Of a stretch of 64,000 nt of DNA, positions 29,011 to 37,161 are shown in pieces. The position numbers were made by a program, and so were the translations under genes. A model generated the notes under the pieces. That model was not told where the DNA came from and ran no database searches. It saw only the letters and a program-made list of their open reading frames with translations. The first letter of the stretch is position 1; every line of letters starts with the position of its first letter. This DNA comes from an uncultured Megamonas sp. (GTDB taxonomy: Bacteria; Bacillota_C; Negativicutes; Selenomonadales; Selenomonadaceae). The stretch is taken from positions 1-64,000 of the forward strand of contig USPM01000001.1 of NCBI GenBank assembly GCA_900556715.1, written 5' to 3'.

Positions 29011-29676
29011 TTAAAGGTTATAGCCTAATTGATATGCTTGATTAGGGAAATCTGTACGTTCAATGATAGGATGAGAGCCACAACCAATGGCCAAAATTTT
29101 GCCGATATCTTGCCATTCCATATAACGCACAAGTGTTTCATAATGGTGAACTAAAGCTTCCATAGTCCAATCAGCACTATTATAAGCAGTTGCCATTAAA
29201 ATTGATTTTTTATGATGTAATGAGCCTGTACGTGAATAAAATCTATCAACAACAGTTTTTATTTGTGCAGACATACCATAATAATAAAGAGGTGTAATTA
29301 AAACAATTAAATCAGCACTGATTAATTTTGGCATGAGTGTTTGTTCAATAGCATCATTTTGAATACAAGGCCCATTCATACCGCAATAATCACAACCTTG
29401 GCAAGGATGAATATCTTCAAATGCAGAATTAAAACGAAAGACTTCATGCCCAGCACTTGTTGCTCCTTCGATAAATTTATCAGCTAATAGGGCTGAAGTT
29501 CCTGCTTTATGAGGACTACCTGTAATAACTACGATTTTCATTTTATTTTCCCCTATATGTTCATTAGCATTAACTGATGCTTCAGGTTTATTTGTTAATG
29601 CAGATAATCCACAACCACTTAGAAATAAAGTCAATAAACCTGAACCACTTAATTTTATAAATTCTCTACGATTCAT
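29011..29676 (-). CDS. Tat-type lipoprotein with flavodoxin-like NAD(P)H reductase domain
   Basis: About 221 residues. The N-terminus MNRREFIKLSGSGLLTLFLSGC combines an RREFIK twin-arginine-like motif with a lipobox ending LSGC, so export by Tat and lipid anchoring are likely. After a short linker the NADPH-dependent FMN reductase domain starts: KIVVITGSPHKAGTSALLADKFIEG, then CQGCDYCGMNGPC and VLITPLYYYGMSAQIKTVVDRFY. The cysteine-rich loop is usual in this iron-sulfur flavoprotein-like group. ATG 29676 has AGAGGG upstream; starting there removes overlap with the preceding gene. Tat export of a flavoprotein fits folding with FMN before transport. Confidence 0.82.
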   Translation of the reverse strand: MNRREFIKLSGSGLLTLFLSGCGLSALTNKPEASVNANEHIGENKMKIVVITGSPHKAGTSALLADKFIEGATSAGHEVFRFNSAFEDIHPCQGCDYCGMNGPCIQNDAIEQTLMPKLISADLIVLITPLYYYGMSAQIKTVVDRFYSRTGSLHHKKSILMATAYNSADWTMEALVHHYETLVRYMEWQDIGKILAIGCGSHPIIERTDFPNQAYQLGYNL

Positions 29677-29689
29677 AATAAATTCCCTC

Positions 29690-30196
29690 TTAATTAGAGA
29701 TAGCTTCAATAGTTACTGTGCCTGATAGCTCGGATACTATATCTTCACCAGAAATAACATGTCCTAGTTCGTATAAATCGTTATTAGCATGGAAATCATC
29801 GTAGAAAATAACGACATCTCCCCATGGCTCATAATAAGCTAAAGTTCCAATTTTGGGTGTAGCTTTAGGTGTATTTTCTACAGATAATTTTTGAGGAGGA
29901 TAAAATATTTTTTCGTTATTACTATAATTTTCTAGATTAATAGATAAAGGAAGTTGATTATATAAATCATTAGCAGCAGGACTATTGTTTAATTCTAAGG
30001 TAATAATATCATTATTAGATGTTGTTAATTTTATAATTTTTTGATTTATATTCGTATTAGTTTCTGGTTGATTAGACGAAGTTGTTGTTGCTACATTTGT
30101 ATTTGTTGTGTTATTTGTAGTTTGTGGTTCTGCACTACAAGCTGTAAAAAATATAGTTGTAATTAATAAACTTAAGAGTAAAATAATCTTTTTCAT
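29690..30196 (-). CDS. Cyclophilin-like lipoprotein
   Basis: 168 residues from ATG 30196. Signal peptide with lipobox (IILLLSLLITTIFFTACS), then a Thr/Asn-rich linker, then a cyclophilin-like domain: INLENYSNNEKIFYPP, IGTLAYYEPWGDVVIFYDDF, YELGHVISGEDIVSELSGTVTIE. This small beta-barrel family has the cyclophilin fold but no shown peptidyl-prolyl activity and often occurs beside flavodoxins and aldo/keto reductases, as here. It probably sits on the outside of the inner membrane or in the periplasm with the lipoprotein reductase encoded next. Confidence 0.8.
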   Translation of the reverse strand: MKKIILLLSLLITTIFFTACSAEPQTTNNTTNTNVATTTSSNQPETNTNINQKIIKLTTSNNDIITLELNNSPAANDLYNQLPLSINLENYSNNEKIFYPPQKLSVENTPKATPKIGTLAYYEPWGDVVIFYDDFHANNDLYELGHVISGEDIVSELSGTVTIEAISN

Positions 30197-30238
30197 GAAA
30201 ATCACCTACTTTCGTAATAATCATTGATGATTTAATAA

Positions 30239-30952
30239 TTAAGATATGTGTATATTATCTTTTTTTAAGCAGAATTTAAAATCAGATATTGGAATTAATT
30301 TTAATCCGTAATGTGCAAGTGTTATAAACAATCCACTAATAGATATATAATCTAATATAAATAATAGTAGGGATTGTGTAGGATCAAAAAACACAAAGTT
30401 ATTTTGATAAAACATATACGATAATAAATCATAATGTAGAAATGAATTTAAACCGTAAAAAGCAATAATTAAGGATAAAATTAAATTTATTTTAGGAAAT
30501 GCTTGTAATATTTTATTTATGGCTATAGGTAGCCTTTTTAAAATTAAATTATAAATCATTTTCCAATGTAATCCACAATGAAGACTGATAAAGCAAAATC
30601 CCCAATATGCAGATAATAAATGCATAATACGAGCAAAATTTATTAGGTTGATATCATATATATTAGGAATATAGTCAAGAAAAATAAGACTGGATATAAT
30701 TAAACCTAACATGGAAATAAGAGTTCCTAAATTTATGATAAAAAAGATTATTTTTTGTAAATTAAATTTAAAATGAAATAAAGAGTAATAATATTTTTGG
30801 TGATTAAAACAATGAATAATAAATAATATGCATAGAGCAATTCCTATATATTCATGTATATTAATGCCGATTAAGGAATATGACATACAACCCAATAACA
30901 AAATAAACATACAAATATCGATTAATAAATTTAATTTAAGTTGTTTATTCAT
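30239..30952 (-). CDS. DUF4405-like multi-spanning membrane protein, possible b-type cytochrome
   Basis: 237 residues, mostly hydrophobic with about six helices. Histidines stand within or next to helices (HEYIGIALCILFIIHCFNH, RIMHLLSAYWGFCFISLHCGLHW, LAHYGLKLIP), in the spacing expected for heme ligands of DUF4405/cytochrome b561-like proteins. It could carry electrons across the membrane to the exported flavoprotein and lipoproteins encoded downstream; that is inference from position. It lies 34 bp after the flavodoxin gene in the same direction. Confidence 0.7.
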   Translation of the reverse strand: MNKQLKLNLLIDICMFILLLGCMSYSLIGINIHEYIGIALCILFIIHCFNHQKYYYSLFHFKFNLQKIIFFIINLGTLISMLGLIISSLIFLDYIPNIYDINLINFARIMHLLSAYWGFCFISLHCGLHWKMIYNLILKRLPIAINKILQAFPKINLILSLIIAFYGLNSFLHYDLLSYMFYQNNFVFFDPTQSLLLFILDYISISGLFITLAHYGLKLIPISDFKFCLKKDNIHIS

Positions 30953-30985
30953 GATATACTCCTTATGTTTATGGATGAAAAATAA

Positions 30986-31456
30986 TCAAATGTCTAGTTT
31001 GGATAACCATTTTTTTACTTCTTGTAGATTAATACTGCTACCATAATTAGCAAATCCATTTAAGACAGTAGTATTTTTGCAAAGTCTTTTTATATCTTGA
31101 GGAATATGGCCAAAGCCACCTCCACCATGAGTACAGAATGGAATGATTTTTTTTGCCGAAAGATCATTAGTATCAATGAAAGTAGCAATTGGTGGTGCAA
31201 TGCTACTCCACCAGTTTGGTGAACCTATAAAGATAGTAGTATATTTATTTAAATTAATTTGAGCATTTTTTAAAGCAGGTCGAAAATTGCGAGATATTTC
31301 CTGTTTAGCTTGATTTACTACACTAGTATAATCATTAGGATATGGCTTTTCTGGTATGATTTCTAAGCAATCTGCATCTATTTGTTGAGCAATTAAATTT
31401 GCTAATTTGCGAGTATTTCCAGAATGAGAATAATAAACTATTAATGTATTTGACAT
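30986..31456 (-). CDS. Flavodoxin
   Basis: 156 residues from ATG 31456, which has AGGAGTG upstream. The FMN phosphate loop is YYSHSGNTRKLA; the second loop is FIGSPNWWSSIAPPI and the third CTHGGGGFGH. This is the long-lasting family of small flavodoxins related to those in oxidative-stress clusters. No signal peptide, so cytosolic. Its neighbours (two aldo/keto reductases upstream, the DUF4405 protein downstream) make it a likely electron carrier in this cluster. Confidence 0.88.
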   Translation of the reverse strand: MSNTLIVYYSHSGNTRKLANLIAQQIDADCLEIIPEKPYPNDYTSVVNQAKQEISRNFRPALKNAQINLNKYTTIFIGSPNWWSSIAPPIATFIDTNDLSAKKIIPFCTHGGGGFGHIPQDIKRLCKNTTVLNGFANYGSSINLQEVKKWLSKLDI

Positions 31457-31472
31457 AGTAAACACTCCTTTA

Positions 31473-32501
<1,029 letters not shown>

Positions 32502-32504
32502 CTA

Positions 32505-33356
32505 TTATTGAATAAATTTAATATTGTGTAAGCGATAAACTTCGTTTATATCGTGTAAATCAAGAATGATGCTATGTTTTTTATCTAATTGAGTAAGAGC
32601 ATCTAATTCTTCTGCTGTTAAAGTAAAATTATTTAGTTGTATATTTTCTTGAAGATGTGTATAATTTGTAGATTTTGGAATACTGATGATATTATTTTGT
32701 CTTAGCCATTTTAAAATAATCTGTGCTGTAGTTTTGTTATATTTTTTAGCTAAAGAAATCAATAGATGATTTTCAAAAATTTTTTCTTTGCCTTCAATAA
32801 ATGGAGCCCATGCCATAGGTTTTATATCATATTTTTTCATGAGTTTTAATAATTCTTGTTGTTGACAAAGTAAATGAAGTTCTATTTGATTAATTGCTGG
32901 TATAATATTATGACTTAAAATTAAATCAACTAATCTATCTGGTAGAAAATTACAAACGCCAATAGCTTTTATTTTTCCAGAAGCATATAATTCTTCCATA
33001 GCTTGCCAACTGCCGTGGTAATCACCAAAAGGCATATGAATAAGATATAAATCTAAATAATCTGTTTGCAAATTTTCTAATGTTTTAGCAAATGATTGTT
33101 TTGTTTTTTGATACCCAGCATCTTGTATCCAAACTTTAGAGGATATAAAAATATCTTTACGAGGAATTTGACTTTTTTTGATTGCCTTGCCAACGGCTTT
33201 TTCATTGCCATAACAAGCGGCTGTATCTATTAAGCGATAACCCATTTTTAAAGCATTTAATACAGTATGTTCACATTCATCAAGATTATTTATTTGATAT
33301 ACACCTAATCCTGTAAGTGGTATTGTTACTTGGTTGTTTAATGTAAGTTTATCCAT
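32505..33356 (-). CDS. Aldo/keto reductase (2,5-diketogluconate reductase type)
   Basis: 283 residues. N-terminal beta-hairpin (LNNQVTIPLTGLGVYQI), then the catalytic tetrad D/Y in RLIDTAACYGNEKAVG, K in FISSKVWI and H in YLIHMPFGDYHGSW. The cofactor end is SIPKSTNYTHLQENI. This AKR5-like group reduces small dicarbonyls such as methylglyoxal and diketogluconates. It is the first gene after the MerR-type promoter at 33383-33413. Confidence 0.9.
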   Translation of the reverse strand: MDKLTLNNQVTIPLTGLGVYQINNLDECEHTVLNALKMGYRLIDTAACYGNEKAVGKAIKKSQIPRKDIFISSKVWIQDAGYQKTKQSFAKTLENLQTDYLDLYLIHMPFGDYHGSWQAMEELYASGKIKAIGVCNFLPDRLVDLILSHNIIPAINQIELHLLCQQQELLKLMKKYDIKPMAWAPFIEGKEKIFENHLLISLAKKYNKTTAQIILKWLRQNNIISIPKSTNYTHLQENIQLNNFTLTAEELDALTQLDKKHSIILDLHDINEVYRLHNIKFIQ

Positions 33357-33382
33357 CTTTAAGTACCTCGTTTTATAATTTA

Positions 33383-33413
33383 ATCTTAATCCTTGTAGCT
33401 AACTCCAAGTCAA
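33383..33413 (-). promoter_or_regulatory. MerR-type promoter and operator before the aldo/keto reductases
   Basis: Minus strand TTGACT (plus-strand 33408-33413) and TAAGAT (33383-33388) are separated by 19 bp, the long spacer typical of MerR-activated promoters. The spacer holds the imperfect palindrome CTTGGAGTTAGCTACAAG (33392-33409), matching the CTTGGAGT type of site bound by YyaN/AdhR/NmlR-like MerR regulators. It lies between the MerR gene and the first reductase gene. Confidence 0.75.
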
Positions 33414-33427
33414 TAGAATTTTTCAAA

Positions 33428-33781
33428 TTATTTAGTATATTTATGTTCGATTTTGTAACGGAGATAGTTTAAGCGTTCTAATTGCTTTTCACGGAAATGA
33501 ATTTCATCAAGAAGTTCATTGCGTTTTTTATTTAAACTATATAATTGCAAATTATCATTGTTATTTTTATCTAATAATAATCGCATATAATTTTCGATTT
33601 CGTTAATATTAAAGCCAATATCATGTAAAGTCATAATTAAGCTTAGATTTTCTAAATCACTATCATCATATTGCCATGAACCCATGACTTTTTTTACTGC
33701 ATTACATAACCCCCATTTTTCATATTCATGTAAGATTTCTAGGGGAATATTATAGCGTTTACTAGCTTCATCAATTGTCAT
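33428..33781 (-). CDS. MerR family transcriptional regulator
   Basis: 117 residues. The winged HTH is MTIDEASKRYNIPLEILHEYEKWGL and the wing region GSWQYDDSDLENLSLIMTLHDIGFNINEIENYMRLL. A long C-terminal dimerisation helix follows (NKKRNELLDEIHFREKQLERLNYLRYKIE). There is no effector-binding domain and no cysteine pair near the C-terminus, so the signal is unclear. The typical 19-bp spacer promoter directly downstream makes the aldo/keto reductase cluster its obvious target. Confidence 0.86.
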   Translation of the reverse strand: MTIDEASKRYNIPLEILHEYEKWGLCNAVKKVMGSWQYDDSDLENLSLIMTLHDIGFNINEIENYMRLLLDKNNNDNLQLYSLNKKRNELLDEIHFREKQLERLNYLRYKIEHKYTK

Positions 33782-33849
33782 ATTAATACTTCCTTATTTC
33801 GTTTTTATTGAATTTAATAATTAAGTATTTTATTTTGCAAAATAAAAAA

Positions 33850-33878
33850 GTAGGTATTCTATTTCTTTGAACACCTAC
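33850..33878 (-). terminator. Intrinsic terminator after the LysR gene
   Basis: Read on the minus strand, GTAGGTGTTC pairs with GAATACCTAC (one U-G pair; plus-strand 33869-33878 and 33850-33859), followed by a T-rich run TTTTTTATTTT. Confidence 0.85.
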
Positions 33879-33937
33879 ATTGTAATATATTTATTTAATT
33901 ATGACTAATACTTATATTTAATAATAAATAATGCCTT

Positions 33938-34807
33938 TTAAGCATTTTTAATACTTTGGATAAAATGAGACATAGTTTGTGAATATATATGATTTTTCTT
34001 CCAAATGAGTACAGCACCAGTTTTTATTTCTGGGTATAAAGGTATAAATTTTAATTCATGGTAAAAATCACCAAGATTAAGATTAAAACAAAGGGCTATA
34101 CCTATTTGATGTTTTACCATATTAGCAGCATTTAAAATTAGATTATACGTTGCTACAATATTTAATTTTTCTGGAGAATTATTAAACCAATTAATCAATT
34201 CATTTTGCACTGCTGTACGTTTGGTAATGATTAGTGGTTCATTGACTAGATCATCTGGTGTGATGAATTTTTTCTGTGCTAATCGGTGCTTTTCATGAAT
34301 TAAAATGCCCCATTCTTCTTTTTTAGGTAATCGAATAAAATTGTATTTACTGATATCAACAGGTTCAGTTACTAATCCCATATCTAAAAGACCATTTTCT
34401 ATACGTTCTTTAATTTCATCTGCAGTAGTACTATGAATATGGAATTTTACTAATGGATGAACTCTATGGAAATCCTTTATTTTTTGAGATAAATATGACA
34501 TATTTTGAGTTTCCCCACAACCTATAGAAATTTCTCCAACTAAATCATCGCATTCTTTTGTCAATTCTTGTTGTGTTTTTTCCATCAAAGAAATTATTTC
34601 TTTAGCACGACGACGCAATAACATACCATCTTCAGTTAAAATAATGCGATGTTTACTTCGTTGAAATAAAGTTACTCCGAGTTCTTCTTCTAATTGGATA
34701 AGTTGTCTAGATAAAGTGGGCTGTGTAATATGCAACAAATTAGCTGCTTTTGTTATATTTTCTTCGCGAGCTACCATTAAAAAATATTTTAATAAACGAA
34801 ATTCCAT
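33938..34807 (-). CDS. LysR family transcriptional regulator
   Basis: 289 residues. The N-terminal HTH is FRLLKYFLMVAREENITKAANLLHITQPTLSRQLIQLEEELG; a substrate-binding-like effector domain starts near residue 90 (GEISIGCGETQNMSYLSQKI). Upstream and divergent lies a 2-hydroxyacid dehydrogenase gene, and downstream the redox cluster behind a terminator. LysR regulators commonly control the divergent gene, so the dehydrogenase is the first candidate. The effector is unknown. Confidence 0.92.
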   Translation of the reverse strand: MEFRLLKYFLMVAREENITKAANLLHITQPTLSRQLIQLEEELGVTLFQRSKHRIILTEDGMLLRRRAKEIISLMEKTQQELTKECDDLVGEISIGCGETQNMSYLSQKIKDFHRVHPLVKFHIHSTTADEIKERIENGLLDMGLVTEPVDISKYNFIRLPKKEEWGILIHEKHRLAQKKFITPDDLVNEPLIITKRTAVQNELINWFNNSPEKLNIVATYNLILNAANMVKHQIGIALCFNLNLGDFYHELKFIPLYPEIKTGAVLIWKKNHIYSQTMSHFIQSIKNA

Positions 34808-34948
34808 AAAAGCACCTTCTAAAATTTTTATTTGATGTAATTATAGGATATATAAATATATTTGGCTAGAATTTAATTTGCAGGTATTTATTATTTAATA
34901 GCGAATAAATTTTTATAGTGGATAAATTTATGGTTAGGAAGTGGATTT

Positions 34949-35896
34949 ATGAGTTTAAAATTAGTTGTAGCAGAAACAATAGGTATAGATGAAAAAACTT
35001 TGAATGAATTAGCAAAAGATATTTTACCTCAAGATGTAGAAATCAAGTATTATAATTCTTTAGCAGATAGCGATGAAGAAAAAATCAAACGCTGTAAAGA
35101 TGCTGATGCAGTGATAATAGCTAATAAACCATATAGAGAAAATGTTTTAAAAGCATGTAGTAATTTAAAAATGCTTTCTGTTGCTTTTACTGGTGTAGAC
35201 CATGTAGATATGGATTATTGTCATGAACATGATATCTTAGTTTCTAATTGTTCAGGATATGCAAATGAAGCTGTCAGCGAGCTTGTAATCGGTATGTGTA
35301 TCAGTCTATATAGAAAATTAGCACAATGTAGTGTAGCTACAAAAAATCATGAAACAAGTAATGGTCTTCGCGGGTTAGAACTTTGTCATAAAAAATTTGG
35401 TATTATTGGAGCAGGTGCTATTGGTTTAAAAGTAGCAAAATTAGCTAAAGCTTTTGGTTGTGAAGTATATTGTTATCGCAGACATATTCCTGAAAATAGT
35501 GAATTTAAATTTGTGGATATGGATACTATTTTGAAAGAATGCGATATTATTTCACTGCATATGCCACTTACAAAAGAAACTACATGTATGATAAATGCAG
35601 AAAAAATTGCTTTAATGAAGAAAAATGCTATTTTAATCAATACAGCTAGAGGAAAAGTTATCGATACGCAAGCTTTAGCTGATGCTTTAAATAAGGGAAA
35701 AATTGCTGGTGCAGGCATTGATGTTTTTGATACAGAACCACCTATTGGAGCAGAAAACCCATTGTTAACTGCAAAAAATATTGTCTTATCTCCACATATT
35801 GGATTTGATACGCAAGAAGCTATGCAGAAAAGAGCTATTATAGCTTTGGAAAATATTGCAAAATGGATTGAGGGAAAACCACAAAATATTATGTAA
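34949..35896 (+). CDS. D-isomer specific 2-hydroxyacid dehydrogenase
   Basis: 315 residues. NAD-binding GAGAIGLKVAKLAKAFG with the preceding FGII strand, catalytic arginine in INTARGKVID, glutamate in DVFDTEPP, and histidine in LSPHIGFDT. It interconverts a 2-oxoacid and a D-2-hydroxyacid; lactate, glycerate, hydroxyisocaproate or phosphoglycerate types cannot be separated by eye. It diverges from the LysR gene across 141 bp and is not followed closely by any gene. Confidence 0.92.
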   Translation: MSLKLVVAETIGIDEKTLNELAKDILPQDVEIKYYNSLADSDEEKIKRCKDADAVIIANKPYRENVLKACSNLKMLSVAFTGVDHVDMDYCHEHDILVSNCSGYANEAVSELVIGMCISLYRKLAQCSVATKNHETSNGLRGLELCHKKFGIIGAGAIGLKVAKLAKAFGCEVYCYRRHIPENSEFKFVDMDTILKECDIISLHMPLTKETTCMINAEKIALMKKNAILINTARGKVIDTQALADALNKGKIAGAGIDVFDTEPPIGAENPLLTAKNIVLSPHIGFDTQEAMQKRAIIALENIAKWIEGKPQNIM

Positions 35897-36040
35897 TATT
35901 TTATAGAAGACATTAGAAAATCTATTTATATAAAGGTCTGATTTTATAGGGCTTTATTCTAGCGAATTTATAACTTGTAATCAAAGATACAGATATGCTA
36001 TTATAGTACTAGCAGGTTTAAGTTTGTGGGGAGGATAAAT

Positions 36041-36271
36041 ATGTTATTAACTATTTTGATGATTATAGATGCGTTAGTAGCGATTGGATTGATTGCTTCC
36101 GTACTTATGCAAGAAGGTAAAACTGCTGGTATGGGAAGTTTATCAGGACAAAATGAGACAGCTTTTAGTAGCAGTGCTCGTGGTATGGATGCTCTAATGG
36201 CTCGTTTTACTGTGTTTTTCGCAGTGCTGTTTATGATAATTACTTTAATCATAGCTAAGATGGTAGCATAA
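36041..36271 (+). CDS. secG: Preprotein translocase subunit SecG
   Basis: 76 residues with two membrane helices (LLTILMIIDALVAIGLIASVLMQ and FTVFFAVLFMIITLIIAKMV). The conserved QEGKTAGMGSLSG stretch and the SSSARGMDALMARFT loop lie between them. SecG aids SecYEG translocation. ATG 36041 follows GGGGAGGA; the frame opens upstream at GTG 36026, too close to that site. It heads the classic secG-est-rnr-smpB cluster but has its own terminator. Confidence 0.93.
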   Translation: MLLTILMIIDALVAIGLIASVLMQEGKTAGMGSLSGQNETAFSSSARGMDALMARFTVFFAVLFMIITLIIAKMVA

Positions 36272-36277
36272 AAAATT

Positions 36278-36325
36278 ATTCTCTATCTATTTGAATTAAT
36301 TTGAAGTAGATAGGGAATTTTTTTT
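36278..36325 (+). terminator. Intrinsic terminator after secG
   Basis: ATTCTCTATCTA (36278-36289) pairs with TAGATAGGGAAT (36307-36318) with one U-G pair, followed by eight T. Confidence 0.85.
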
Positions 36326-36393
36326 ATCATAGAATTTAACATTTTGATTATTAATTTATTTTAATAATATTTTTAGATTTAGGAGGTATTTTT

Positions 36394-37128
36394 ATGATTA
36401 TTAGTGGTGCAGAGCCATTTTTATTACCTGGAGGTTCAAAAGGTGTATTATTGATACATGGATTTACAGGCTCGCCTTCTGAAATGATATTATTAGGAAA
36501 TTATTTATATAGACAAGGCTATACTGTGCTAGGTGTGCGATTGGCTGGTCATGGTACAACTGTAGAGGAAATGGCTCATACAAATTGGCATGAATGGTAT
36601 CACAGTGCGTGTGATGGATATCATTTATTACGCGGTATATGTAGTGAGATTTCTGTTATTGGTTTATCCATGGGTGGTTTATTAGCTATGAGAATTGGTA
36701 GAGATTTTCCTGTAAAGAAAATAATCTCAATGTCTGCTCCTGTATATATAGCTAATGAACGCAATTTAAGATTTTTACCACCACTTGAAAAATCAGTGGG
36801 ACGATATCAACGTAAAAATAGAAGAGAATTACCTGAACTAGCTAAGAGATATAATGTATCTTATAATAAAATGCCTCTTGTCTGCGTTCATCAATTATTA
36901 GATATAATAGCAAAAACAAAAGAAATTCTACCAGAAATTTCTAAACCAATATTAATTGTTCAAAGTAAAAATGATCACACTGTTAAAGAAGAAAGTGGTC
37001 AGTATATTTATGATCATGTTGGCAGTAAAGACAAAGAATTATTTAAATTGAATTTTTCTGGTCATTTAGTAACTTTGGATATTGAACATGATAAATTATT
37101 TAGCAAGATTGAAGATTTTTTGAAATAA
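36394..37128 (+). CDS. est: Carboxylesterase, alpha/beta hydrolase
   Basis: 244 residues. The oxyanion region is LIHGFTGSPSEM. The nucleophile serine sits in GLSMGGLLAM, the acid in VQSKNDHTV, and the histidine in NFSGHLVTLD. It matches the Est30/YvaK type of small carboxylesterase encoded between secG and rnr in Bacillus relatives, so both sequence and position support the call. Its natural ester substrate is unknown. AGGAGGT precedes the start. Confidence 0.9.
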   Translation: MIISGAEPFLLPGGSKGVLLIHGFTGSPSEMILLGNYLYRQGYTVLGVRLAGHGTTVEEMAHTNWHEWYHSACDGYHLLRGICSEISVIGLSMGGLLAMRIGRDFPVKKIISMSAPVYIANERNLRFLPPLEKSVGRYQRKNRRELPELAKRYNVSYNKMPLVCVHQLLDIIAKTKEILPEISKPILIVQSKNDHTVKEESGQYIYDHVGSKDKELFKLNFSGHLVTLDIEHDKLFSKIEDFLK

Positions 37129-37161
37129 ATTATTTGGAGATTTTAGATAGAGGATAAATTT

